39,072 nt of DNA from DAORHV01 sp964434575 (GTDB lineage Bacteria > Patescibacteriota > Gracilibacteria > Peribacterales > Peribacteraceae), in NCBI GenBank assembly GCA_964434575.1, contig CAYSWB010000013.1, positions 1-39,072 of the forward strand, in the 5' to 3' direction. The notes under the pieces were generated by a model. It did not search any database, was not told the DNA's origin, and worked only from the letters and a program-made list of their open reading frames with translations. The translations under genes were made by a program, and so were the position numbers. Positions 24,967 through 32,727 of this stretch are shown here, one piece after another; position 1 is the first letter of the stretch, and every line of letters begins with the position of its first letter.

Positions 24967-27900
24967 ATGAAGAACGCCGCCCACACCGGCACCCCGGTGT
25001 CCGCTACGGACAGGGGTGGCGATTTCCCGAAAAATGACGACAGGGAAACCATCCTGTTGCTCGGTTCCGGCGCCCTGAAGATCGGTGAAGCCGGAGAATT
25101 CGACTATTCGGGAAGTCAGGCGATCAAAGCGTTCAAGGAAGAAAACAAGCGCGTCGTGCTCATCAACCCCAACATCGCCACCAACCAAACCAGCTGGAAG
25201 CTCGCGGACCGCGTGTACTTCGTTCCGGTGCAGCCGGAGTTCGTCGAGCAGGTCATCCAGACCGAGAAGCCGCAGGCGATCGCACTCAGCTTCGGCGGAC
25301 AGACCGCGCTGAACTGCGGACTGAAACTCCAGGAACTCGGCATTTTGAAAAAGTACGGCATCCGCGTGCTTGGCACCTCCACCGACGCCATTCGCAAGAC
25401 CGAGGACCGCGCGCTGTTCAACGCAGAGCTGAAGAGCATCGGCGTGGACGTGCCGCGTTCGTTTGCCTGCGAAAGCATGGAAACCGCCATTGCTGCGTCG
25501 CAGAAAATAGGATTCCCGCTCATCATCCGCGCCGGCTTCGCACTGGGCGGCAAGGGTAGCGGCCGGGCAAACGACCCCGAGTCACTGAAGGAGCTTCTAA
25601 AGGTGGCATTCGTGGAATCGCACCAGGTGCTGGTGGAAGAAGATCTCACCGGCTGGAAGGAAATCGAGTACGAGGTGGTGCGCGACAAGGCGGACAACTG
25701 CATCACGGTCTGCAACATGGAGAACGTGGACCCGCTGGGCATCCATACCGGCGAATCCATCGTGGTCGCGCCCAGCCAGACGCTGGACAACTACGAGTAC
25801 CAGATGCTGCGGAACATCGCGACGAAAGTGATCCGGCACCTGGGCATCGTGGGCGAGTGCAACATCCAGTACGCCCTGCACCCCACCAGCCGCACGTACC
25901 GCGTCATCGAGGTGAACGCACGCCTCAGCCGCAGCTCCGCCCTGGCGTCCAAGGCCACCGGCTACCCGCTGGCATTCATCGCCGCCAAGCTGGCGCTGGG
26001 CTATACGCTGCCGAAACTCAAGAACTCCATCACCCGCGTCACCTGCGCCGACTTCGAGCCGTCGCTGGACTACGTGGCGGTGAAAGTCCCCCGCTGGGAC
26101 CTGCAGAAATTTTCGTTCGTCAGCGACGAGATCACCAGCGAAATGAAGTCGGTGGGCGAAGTCATGGCGCTCGGACGCAACTTCGAGGAAGCGCTGCAGA
26201 AGGCCATGCGCATGCTGAACATCGGCGCCGACGGCCTGTACCCGATTCCCGCCAAACTCTCCAAGAAGGACCTGCCCAAGGAAGTGAAGAACCCGAGCCC
26301 CAGGCGCATCTTCGCCATCGCCGAGGCGCTGGCCCAGGAATGGACGCCCGAGGAGATCAACAAGCAGACGGGCATCGACAGGTGGTTCCTGCAGCGCATC
26401 CAGCATTGCGCCCTCATCCGCAACCAGATCTTCCAGGGCAAATCCAAGACACTCCCGAACGACCTCCTGCTGCAAGCCAAGCGAGCCGGCTTCTCGGACT
26501 CCAGCATCGCCGCCATCCGCGACGCCAAGGCGTTGGACGTCATGGAGCAGCGCCTGGAAGCCGGCATCCGCCCGGTCATCAAGCAGATCGACACCCTGGC
26601 CGGCGAATTCCCGGCCCAGACCAACTATCTGTTCGCCACCTACAATGCCAACACGCACGACGTGAACTTCGACGACCGCAAGCCGAAAGCCGGCGAGACC
26701 GCGGTGCGCGAGAGGGTGGTGGTGCTTGGCGGCGGACCGTACTCCATCGGCTCCTCGGTGGAGTTCGACTGGTGCTGCGTGCAGGCCGTGCACGAACTGC
26801 AGGAACAGGGCTACGAGGTGACGATGATCAACAGCAACCCCGAAACGGTGAGCACCGACTACGACGAGTGCGACGTGCTGTTCTTCGAGGAACTGACCTT
26901 CGAGCGCGTGATGGACATCCTGCGGTTGCTGAAGCCCGTGGGCGTGGTGGTGTCGATGGGCGGACAGATCCCCAACTCGCTGGCTCCCAAGCTTGCCGCC
27001 GCCGGCGTTGCCATCCTCGGAACCGATCCCAAGAACATCGACCAGGCCGAAGACCGCCACAAGTTCTCCGCGCTCTTGGACACGCTGGACGTGCGCCAGC
27101 CGGAGTGGAAGGAATTCGCCGACTTGGCCTCGGCCAAGCAATTCGCCCGCAAGGTCGGCTTCCCGGTGATCGTGCGCCCCAGTTACGTGCTGTCCGGCGC
27201 CGCCATGGCCGTGGTGCACGACGAGGACGACCTGAAGGGTTACCTGGAGGACGCGACGAAAGTGTCCAAGGAAGCGCCGGTGGTCATCTCCAAGTTCGAG
27301 GAAGGCGCCAAAGAAATCGAGTTCGACGGCGTGGCCCAGAACGGCAAGCTCCTCTTGTACGCCATCGGCGAGCACGTGGAGAACGCCGGCGTCCACTCGG
27401 GCGACGCGACCATCGTTCTGCCGCCCCAGCGCGTGAACATCGAGACGTTCCGCAAGATCAAAGTCATCGCCAAGAAGATCGCCGCCGGCCTGCAGATTTC
27501 CGGCCCGTTCAACATCCAGTTCCTGGCCAAAAACAACCGCCTGCTGGTCATCGAGTGCAACCTGCGCGCCAGCCGCTCCTTCCCGTTCGCCAGCAAGGTG
27601 ACCGGCGTCAACTTCGCCAAGATCGCCACGCAGGCCCTGCTCAAGCGCGCCGACCCGAACAAGCGCTACCAGACGCTGGACTTAGACCACGTCGGCGTGA
27701 AGGCCGCCCAGTTCAGCTTCAGCCGCCTGAAGGGCGCCGACCCGCGCCTGGGCGTGGAAATGGCTTCCACCGGCGAGGTGGCGTGCTTCGGACTGAACGT
27801 GGAGCAGGCGCTGCTGCTGTCGCTGCGCGCCATCGGCTTCCAGATGCCGCGCAAAAACGTGCTGCTGACCATCGGCAAGCTGGAGGACAAAGTGGACATG

Positions 27901-28272
27901 CTGCCGGCCATCATGGCCATGGAGAAGCTGGGCTTCACGCTGTTCTGCACCGGCCGCACCCACGAATTCTTGGCCTCGCGCGGTCTGAAGAGCGCCCTCC
28001 TCTATAAAATCTCCGAGCCGCGCAGCCCCAACATCCGCGAGTACCTGGAGAACAAGCGCATGGACCTGGTCATCAACATTCCGCAACACGCCTCGTCCGC
28101 CGAGAAGACCGACGGATACTTCATCCGCCGCATCGCCACCGACCGCGGCATCCCGCTCGTGACCAACGTGCAGCTGGCCAAGCGCATCGTGGAAGCGCTG
28201 CAGATGTTCGAGGAGAACAAGAGCCTCCCGCTGGTGGCCTGGCCGGACGTGCTGCACGCGCACCGCACCTAA
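24967..28272 (+). CDS. carB: Carbamoyl-phosphate synthase large subunit, eukaryotic CAD/CPS1-type
   Basis: 1101-residue enzyme that makes carbamoyl phosphate from bicarbonate, ATP and ammonia for pyrimidine and arginine synthesis. The N-terminal synthetase half opens with LLLGSGALKIGEAGEFDYSG and the C-terminal half with VVVLGGGPYSIGSSVEFDW. Both ATP-grasp domains and the C-terminal MGS-like allosteric domain are present. Many signatures match animal CAD/CPS1 better than E. coli CarB: NMENVDPLGIHTGES, VKVPRWDLQKF, RPSYVLSGAAM and QFSFSRLKGAD. A frame opens at TTG 24928, but that TTG is the -35 box, so ATG 24967 is used. No carA or other pyr/arg gene is in the window. It is followed by rpsU after 56 bp. 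Confidence 0.95.
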   Translation: MKNAAHTGTPVSATDRGGDFPKNDDRETILLLGSGALKIGEAGEFDYSGSQAIKAFKEENKRVVLINPNIATNQTSWKLADRVYFVPVQPEFVEQVIQTEKPQAIALSFGGQTALNCGLKLQELGILKKYGIRVLGTSTDAIRKTEDRALFNAELKSIGVDVPRSFACESMETAIAASQKIGFPLIIRAGFALGGKGSGRANDPESLKELLKVAFVESHQVLVEEDLTGWKEIEYEVVRDKADNCITVCNMENVDPLGIHTGESIVVAPSQTLDNYEYQMLRNIATKVIRHLGIVGECNIQYALHPTSRTYRVIEVNARLSRSSALASKATGYPLAFIAAKLALGYTLPKLKNSITRVTCADFEPSLDYVAVKVPRWDLQKFSFVSDEITSEMKSVGEVMALGRNFEEALQKAMRMLNIGADGLYPIPAKLSKKDLPKEVKNPSPRRIFAIAEALAQEWTPEEINKQTGIDRWFLQRIQHCALIRNQIFQGKSKTLPNDLLLQAKRAGFSDSSIAAIRDAKALDVMEQRLEAGIRPVIKQIDTLAGEFPAQTNYLFATYNANTHDVNFDDRKPKAGETAVRERVVVLGGGPYSIGSSVEFDWCCVQAVHELQEQGYEVTMINSNPETVSTDYDECDVLFFEELTFERVMDILRLLKPVGVVVSMGGQIPNSLAPKLAAAGVAILGTDPKNIDQAEDRHKFSALLDTLDVRQPEWKEFADLASAKQFARKVGFPVIVRPSYVLSGAAMAVVHDEDDLKGYLEDATKVSKEAPVVISKFEEGAKEIEFDGVAQNGKLLLYAIGEHVENAGVHSGDATIVLPPQRVNIETFRKIKVIAKKIAAGLQISGPFNIQFLAKNNRLLVIECNLRASRSFPFASKVTGVNFAKIATQALLKRADPNKRYQTLDLDHVGVKAAQFSFSRLKGADPRLGVEMASTGEVACFGLNVEQALLLSLRAIGFQMPRKNVLLTIGKLEDKVDMLPAIMAMEKLGFTLFCTGRTHEFLASRGLKSALLYKISEPRSPNIREYLENKRMDLVINIPQHASSAEKTDGYFIRRIATDRGIPLVTNVQLAKRIVEALQMFEENKSLPLVAWPDVLHAHRT

Positions 28273-28288
28273 GCCCGGAGAAAACCCC

Positions 28289-28317
28289 TTGCAGACCCAT
28301 CTTCTCTCCCCTAAGCT
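28289..28317 (+). promoter_or_regulatory. Predicted promoter of rpsU
   Basis: TTGCAG (28289-28294), 17-bp spacer, TAAGCT (28312-28317); ATG 28329 lies 11 nt further. rpsU is therefore probably transcribed independently of carB. Confidence 0.5.
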
Positions 28318-28328
28318 GTCTCAGCTTT

Positions 28329-28544
28329 ATGACCGTTTACGCAATCAAACGCGGCGAGGAATCCAACGACCGACTGCAGTCCCGCTTCAAGAAGCAGGTG
28401 CAGGAGGCTCGCTTCGTGAAGATCCTCCGCGAGCGCAAGTACCGCAAGAAGCCCCTCACTCGCCGCCTCCAGCGCATCCGCGCCCTCAAGCGCGAAGGCT
28501 TCCGCGCCCAGAACCGCAAGAACCAGTACTACTCGAACATGTAA
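28329..28544 (+). CDS. rpsU: Small ribosomal subunit protein bS21
   Basis: 71-residue basic protein of the 30S subunit that sits near the mRNA exit channel and anti-Shine-Dalgarno region. The family pattern EESNDRLQSRFKKQVQ and KILRERKYRKKPLTRRLQR is clear, with a short C-terminal extension (REGFRAQNRKNQYYSNM). In many bacteria rpsU heads the dnaG-rpoD operon; here it lies alone behind carB with its own promoter. Its presence is notable beside the near absence of Shine-Dalgarno sequences in this window. It is convergent with maf, separated by a 9-bp repeat element. Confidence 0.95.
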   Translation: MTVYAIKRGEESNDRLQSRFKKQVQEARFVKILRERKYRKKPLTRRLQRIRALKREGFRAQNRKNQYYSNM

Positions 28545-28547
28545 TGT

Positions 28548-28580
28548 ATCCCGGAGGGATGAGTTACCAAGGGTTTTTTT
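28548..28580 (+). terminator. Possible terminator after rpsU
   Basis: A short hairpin ATCCC (28548-28552) / GGGAT (28556-28560), then a seven-T run at 28574-28580. The stem is short and the T run is offset from it, so this is a weak call. Confidence 0.35.
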
Positions 28581-28588
28581 GACAGATG

Positions 28589-28666
28589 GCAAAGACGACC
28601 AAGATGACAAGGAATGCGATGAACCCTTGTCGTCTTTGACGTCTTTGATCTCCTTGAAATCCTTTA
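28589..28666. repeat. 9-bp periodic inverted repeat element (copy B, different unit)
   Basis: The left arm has units GCAAAGACG (28589), ACCAAGATG (28598), ACAAGGAAT (28607) and a weaker GCGATGAAC (28616). The right arm, read as reverse complement, has ACAAGGG (28624-28630), TCAAAGACG (28631-28639), TCAAAGACG (28640-28648), TCAAGGAGA (28649-28657) and TAAAGGATT (28658-28666). The last unit includes the maf stop codon. 28590-28599 pairs exactly with 28629-28638. The architecture matches the elements at 19442 and 32598, but the unit sequence differs. It lies between the convergent genes rpsU and maf. Confidence 0.75.
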
Positions 28667-29248
28667 AAAGTCCTCGAACTTCAGCCGCTTCATCAGCGTA
28701 CCCAGTAGGAAGACCGGTAAGCCCACGATAGACGTCCAGTCTCCGTCGATACGCTCGATCATGAGCTGGCCCTGGCCGTCGATCTGGAACCCTCCGGAGC
28801 GGTCTTTCCATTGTCCGGTGGAAATCCACCAGTCCATGTCGGCCTGGGACAATTCCTTGAACCAGACGTGCGAACTGGAGATGCCCTCCTCCACATCGCC
28901 GAACGGATCGATGACGCACAGTCCCGAGTGCACGGTGGAACGTGCGCCCGAATGGAGCGCGAGCATACGGCGCGCATCGGCCTCGTCCACGGGCTTCTCC
29001 ATGCGGTGATTCTTGGCGTCCACGACGAGCGTGTCGCAGCCGATGACGAACGCTCCGGGCTCGCGCGCCGCAACGTCCTCGGCCTTGAGCCGCGCCAGCA
29101 CCGCCGAACGCTCGGCAGGATCCTTCACGGTGCAGGCCTCTTCATCGACCGTGCTGGGGATGACGTCGAACCGCAGGCCAAGGCCGGCCAACAGCGTTTT
29201 GCGCTGCGGGCTGGCCGAGGCGAGGATCAGACGGGTTGAGTCCGCCAT
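28664..29248 (-). CDS. maf: Maf-family nucleoside triphosphate pyrophosphatase
   Basis: 194-residue house-cleaning pyrophosphatase that hydrolyses non-canonical or modified NTPs to NMPs; historically called a septum-formation inhibitor. The N-terminal substrate loop is SASPQRKTLL (11-20), the acidic active-site motif is IGCDTLVV (D72), and the C-terminal IDGDWTSIVGLPVFLL matches the family. Length is normal. ATG 29248 starts 11 bp after the CtpA-like gene's stop on the same strand, so the two are likely co-transcribed. Its stop codon is contained in the last unit of the 9-bp repeat element. Confidence 0.92.
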   Translation of the reverse strand: MADSTRLILASASPQRKTLLAGLGLRFDVIPSTVDEEACTVKDPAERSAVLARLKAEDVAAREPGAFVIGCDTLVVDAKNHRMEKPVDEADARRMLALHSGARSTVHSGLCVIDPFGDVEEGISSSHVWFKELSQADMDWWISTGQWKDRSGGFQIDGQGQLMIERIDGDWTSIVGLPVFLLGTLMKRLKFEDF

Positions 29249-29259
29249 GGGGCGGAGGA

Positions 29260-30855
29260 TTAGCGAAGGATATCCAGCGCGCGCTGCAGCTGGGCGTCGC
29301 GGTCGTCGGCGGTCACCATGACGTCGGGCTTGATGCCGATGCCGTCGACCAAATTGCCGTTCGGGGTCATGTAGTTGGCCACGGTCAGCTTGAGTGCTTC
29401 GCCGCCGCCGAACGAGATGACCTCCTGAACGCTGCCCTTGCCGAAGGTGGTCTCACCGACGATGGTGGCGCGCTTGTGGTCCTGCAGGGCGCCGGCGACG
29501 ATCTCTGAGGCGCTGGCCGAACCCTTGTTCACGAGCACCACGACCTTCACGGTGTCCGGAACGGTCGGACCCTCTACCGTGCGCTCGCTGCGGGTCTCGC
29601 TGCGGCTCTTCACCTGGGCCACGACGCTGCCGGCCGGAATGAAGTTGCTGACCACGATGTCGGCCGCGTTCAGCAGGCCGCCCGGGTTGTTGCGCAGGTC
29701 GAGAACGATACCCTTGGGCTTCTTCGTGGAAATATCGGTGAAGACCCTGCGGATTTCGCGCTCGGTGGTCTCGCCGAATTGCAGGAGCTGCACGATGGCG
29801 ATGTCGCCCTGCCACTTCACGGTGACTTCCGGGATGGAAATGACCGCGCGCTCGACGCGGACGGTGATCGTGCTGCCGGAGCGCATGATCTTGAGTTCCA
29901 CGAAGGTTCCCTTCTCGCCGCGGATGAAGCTGACGGCCTTGTCCAAGCCGATGCCCGTGAGCACGTTGCCGTCGGCCTCCAGGATTTGGTCACCGGACAT
30001 CACGCCGGCTTTCTCGGCGGGCGAACCGGGCAGCGGGGAGACGACGATGATCATGCCTCCCTTGTCTTCGACATGGGCGCCGATGCCGCTGATCTCGCCC
30101 TTGATGCCGTTGCTGAACTCGGTGGCGTTCACCGGGCGGAAGAACGTGGAGTACGGGTCGTTCAAGCTCTTCACCATGCCCTCGATGGCCTGGTACGCGG
30201 CCTCCTCGTCTTCGATCTTGTCGTTCTTCAGGTAGTCGCGCTCGATGAGCTGCCAGACGGCCTCGATGAGCTCGCGCTTGGGCAGCTGGCTGGACGGGCT
30301 CGTATTGAACTTCACGGTGATCTGCAGCGGCACGTTCTTGGTGGCTGCCTGCAGCAGCGACAGCGCCTCCGTACCCGTCAGCTTGTCCATGACACCGAAC
30401 GAATCGGCGCGGACCGGGTTCATCCAGTTCAGCGCGATGGCATTGGCGACGGCCTGCTTCTGACGGCTGGTCTTCACATCCTTGAACTTGGATACGTCGG
30501 CTGCCTCACGCTTGCCGATGAGCTGCGTGAGCACGTCCAAAGCTTCGCCGCGGGTGATGGCCTGGTTCAAGTTGTACGTCATGGTCGCCTGTCCGAACGC
30601 TTCCAGCGCGCCGGAGTTCTTGGCCAGACACAGCGTCGCCTTGCGGCCCTTGGGATAGCGCGTATAGGGCAGTTCGCACTCGGTGGACTTGCGCAGACCC
30701 GTGATTTCGGCGGACCAGGTGAGGAAATCGATGCGGGACACCGTGTCGGCGGACACGTTCACGATGTCGCTCACCGGACGGGCGGCGAACGCGGCGGCCG
30801 GGGCGAGGACTTGCAGGGCCACGAAGACGGCGGCCAGGGACTTGCGCATGGACAT
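29260..30855 (-). CDS. CtpA-like S41 carboxy-terminal processing protease with N-terminal SLH-like region
   Basis: 531-residue exported serine protease that degrades or trims proteins outside the membrane. A signal peptide lies at 1-25. Residues about 35-170 resemble degenerate S-layer homology units (for example SKFKDVKTSRQ, AIALNWMNPVRADSFG, LTGTEALSLL). The PDZ domain spans about 256-325. The S41 catalytic core has Ser448 in GSASASE and Lys473 in FGKGSVQ, the Ser/Lys dyad of this family. The frame opens at 30930; ATG 30855 (or 30849) is preferred because it begins the signal peptide. No strong promoter box lies immediately upstream, so a leader of some 40 nt is possible. It is upstream of maf. 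Confidence 0.92.
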   Translation of the reverse strand: MSMRKSLAAVFVALQVLAPAAAFAARPVSDIVNVSADTVSRIDFLTWSAEITGLRKSTECELPYTRYPKGRKATLCLAKNSGALEAFGQATMTYNLNQAITRGEALDVLTQLIGKREAADVSKFKDVKTSRQKQAVANAIALNWMNPVRADSFGVMDKLTGTEALSLLQAATKNVPLQITVKFNTSPSSQLPKRELIEAVWQLIERDYLKNDKIEDEEAAYQAIEGMVKSLNDPYSTFFRPVNATEFSNGIKGEISGIGAHVEDKGGMIIVVSPLPGSPAEKAGVMSGDQILEADGNVLTGIGLDKAVSFIRGEKGTFVELKIMRSGSTITVRVERAVISIPEVTVKWQGDIAIVQLLQFGETTEREIRRVFTDISTKKPKGIVLDLRNNPGGLLNAADIVVSNFIPAGSVVAQVKSRSETRSERTVEGPTVPDTVKVVVLVNKGSASASEIVAGALQDHKRATIVGETTFGKGSVQEVISFGGGEALKLTVANYMTPNGNLVDGIGIKPDVMVTADDRDAQLQRALDILR

Positions 30856-30968
30856 AACGCTGGGAGGGAAAGTTCGCATCCAAAAAACACGAACGGAGTA
30901 CCGCGTATGGTACGCGCCGCCATGGGGCATGACAACCGGGAAGAACGATCCCTTAAACGATTCTTAAC

Positions 30969-32540
30969 CTACTGGACGAAGACCTGGGACTCGACCACCG
31001 TGCCGAAATCCTTCATATCCTCCTTGCGGGCAAAGAGGTACACCAGCAACCACAAACCGCCCACCACGTACAGCACGGCGGGCACCAGCGTGATGGCGAT
31101 GCCGCTGAGGAACGAATTCGTATCCTGACCCAGCAGCGCGCCGATGCTGGTGGGGTTGCCCGGCAGCACGTCGGGAAGCGACACGGTGAAGTCGAAAATG
31201 CCATGCAGGACGATGGAGGCGATGATGCCCAGGATCATCTGGAAGCGGCCGTAGACCGCCTCCGTGCGCAGGTCCAGAAGCTTGCGGATCCAGTTGATGA
31301 CCGGATGCACGTTACCCTGGGCGAACTGGTCGCGCAGCACCGGCGACGCGAAGAACGCCAATCCGAAGTAGTAGCCCAGCACGCCGGTGGACAGGATATG
31401 CACCATGTTCGTGAGGACCGAGCGGCCGACCACGTTGCCGATGAACACGCCCCACATGGGGGTTTCTGGCCGGATGAGGTAATTGCGCACGAAGCCCACG
31501 AAGTACGTGGGGTTCACCAGGTTCTCGGCGAACGCGAAGCCGATGGCCACGATGATCGCCAGCTGCATGACGTCGTCGATGGACCGGAAGAACGATTTGC
31601 TGCTGTGTCGCAGCACCCAGTATTTGCTCACTTCCTCGATGATGCCGACCCACATGTACGTCACCAGCGTGGTCAGCAGCACGGCAAGCGTTGTCTTGGA
31701 GGCCGCGCCGTCCAGGAGGGTCGTCTTCACGAACGCGCTGGAGCTGCTGCCGAAGCTCAGCGGCACGACCTTGAACAGGAAGAAGTTCAGCTGCAGCGAG
31801 CGCGTCATCATCTCGTGGTAGAACAAGATGGGCGCGGTGGAGAGCATGCCGGCGAAGAACGCCAGGAACACGATGCTCAGGCGTTGCTTGTGATACGAGA
31901 GGAACAGCTTGCACCAGATGACGACGGGGACCAGCGCGACTAAGGCGGCCAGCGCGGTGGCGAACAACACCTCGCCGCTCTTGCCGCGCAGGATGGCGTA
32001 GGCGATCCAGAACACGAACGTGCCGAGCACGGTTGCCTTGATGCTCGCGCTCCACGGGCCGAACAGGAACCGCCACGACATCACCACGCATACCACGCCG
32101 AGCGCGACCAGGAAGGGGTCTTGCTGCACGCCGGTCTCGAAGATGGCACGCTTGAAAGCGATGAGGATCCACGTGACAACCGTGCCGAGCACGAACGCGA
32201 AGAAGTAGCGGTAGCGATCCTTGCTGCCATGCCAGCGCGCCTGGTCGAAAATGCCGAACGCGATGATGGCCAGGAACACGAACAGCGAGCGGTAGGCGGT
32301 GCTCTCGTCGATCAGCCCGCTGAACAACGTGCCTTTGCCGTAGAACATCGACAGCGCGATGACCACCCCTGTGGCCACGGCCGCGCCGATCATGACCTTC
32401 ACGCTGGGGAGATACGGGTGCTTCTTCTCCACGTCGGCCAGCGACTGGCTTTCCACGGCCGTGACGTTCATGGCGCCCGTCCAGATCCTGATGAGGATGA
32501 ACGCGACCACGGCGACGCCGATGATGATCGGGATGGTCAT
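30969..32540 (-). CDS. PrsW-like polytopic intramembrane metalloprotease
   Basis: 523 residues with about twelve hydrophobic segments. The C-terminal half carries the PrsW motif set: EEVSK (E302, E303, K306), a conserved AEN (338-340), H381 in MVHILSTG, and HGIFD (H446, D450). PrsW-type proteases cleave membrane proteins such as anti-sigma factors. At 523 residues it is roughly twice the usual PrsW length; the N-terminal about 230 residues add several membrane spans of unknown role. It ends with a short cytoplasmic tail. ATG 32540 lies 17 nt after a perfect TATAAT with TGC in front. Catalysis is inferred from motifs. Confidence 0.75.
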   Translation of the reverse strand: MTIPIIIGVAVVAFILIRIWTGAMNVTAVESQSLADVEKKHPYLPSVKVMIGAAVATGVVIALSMFYGKGTLFSGLIDESTAYRSLFVFLAIIAFGIFDQARWHGSKDRYRYFFAFVLGTVVTWILIAFKRAIFETGVQQDPFLVALGVVCVVMSWRFLFGPWSASIKATVLGTFVFWIAYAILRGKSGEVLFATALAALVALVPVVIWCKLFLSYHKQRLSIVFLAFFAGMLSTAPILFYHEMMTRSLQLNFFLFKVVPLSFGSSSSAFVKTTLLDGAASKTTLAVLLTTLVTYMWVGIIEEVSKYWVLRHSSKSFFRSIDDVMQLAIIVAIGFAFAENLVNPTYFVGFVRNYLIRPETPMWGVFIGNVVGRSVLTNMVHILSTGVLGYYFGLAFFASPVLRDQFAQGNVHPVINWIRKLLDLRTEAVYGRFQMILGIIASIVLHGIFDFTVSLPDVLPGNPTSIGALLGQDTNSFLSGIAITLVPAVLYVVGGLWLLVYLFARKEDMKDFGTVVESQVFVQ

Positions 32541-32557
32541 AGAGGTAAAATCTTAGG

Positions 32558-32563
32558 ATTATA
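32558..32563 (-). promoter_or_regulatory. Predicted extended -10 promoter of the PrsW-like gene
   Basis: Minus-strand TATAAT preceded by TGC, 17 nt before ATG 32540; leader about 10 nt. It is the best -10 match on the minus strand, and it lies next to the 9-bp repeat element. Confidence 0.6.
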
Positions 32564-32597
32564 GCAGATTTTTGGCTTGGGATAAAGCAACAACGGG

Positions 32598-32681
32598 AAA
32601 CCAGAGAAACAGGGGATTCAGGAGAAACAGGGGACGTTTTTTGTTCCCCTGACTCCCCTGTTTCTCCTGACTCCTTGAAAG
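32598..32681. repeat. 9-bp periodic inverted repeat element (copy C)
   Basis: The left arm has units AAACCAGAG (32598), AAACAGGGG (32607), ATTCAGGAG (32616) and AAACAGGGG (32625), ending at 32633. A T-rich centre follows (32634-32645). Right-arm units, read as reverse complements, are AGTCAGGGG (32646-32654), AAACAGGGG (32655-32663), AGTCAGGAG (32664-32672) and a degenerate CTTTCAAGG (32673-32681). 32619-32634 pairs exactly with 32654-32669. The units are the same type as in copy A 13 kb away. It sits between the divergent PrsW-like and glyS genes. Confidence 0.85.
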
Positions 32682-32727
32682 CCGGGATTTCCTGTATCCT
32701 TCGCTGCGCATTTCACCACTTCATCCC

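Noticed and set aside
25597..27396. 599-residue minus-strand frame opposite carB
   Set aside because: Antisense shadow of carB; the real frame has clear ATP-grasp motifs.
24967..28272. Alternative genetic code (UGA as glycine, as in Gracilibacteria/Absconditabacteria)
   Set aside because: Many genes end at TGA exactly where family length predicts, and conserved glycines are encoded by GGN.
28289..28582. 97-residue plus-strand frame overlapping rpsU
   Set aside because: Out-of-frame overlap; rpsU is a certain ribosomal protein gene and the other frame is Arg/Pro-rich noise.
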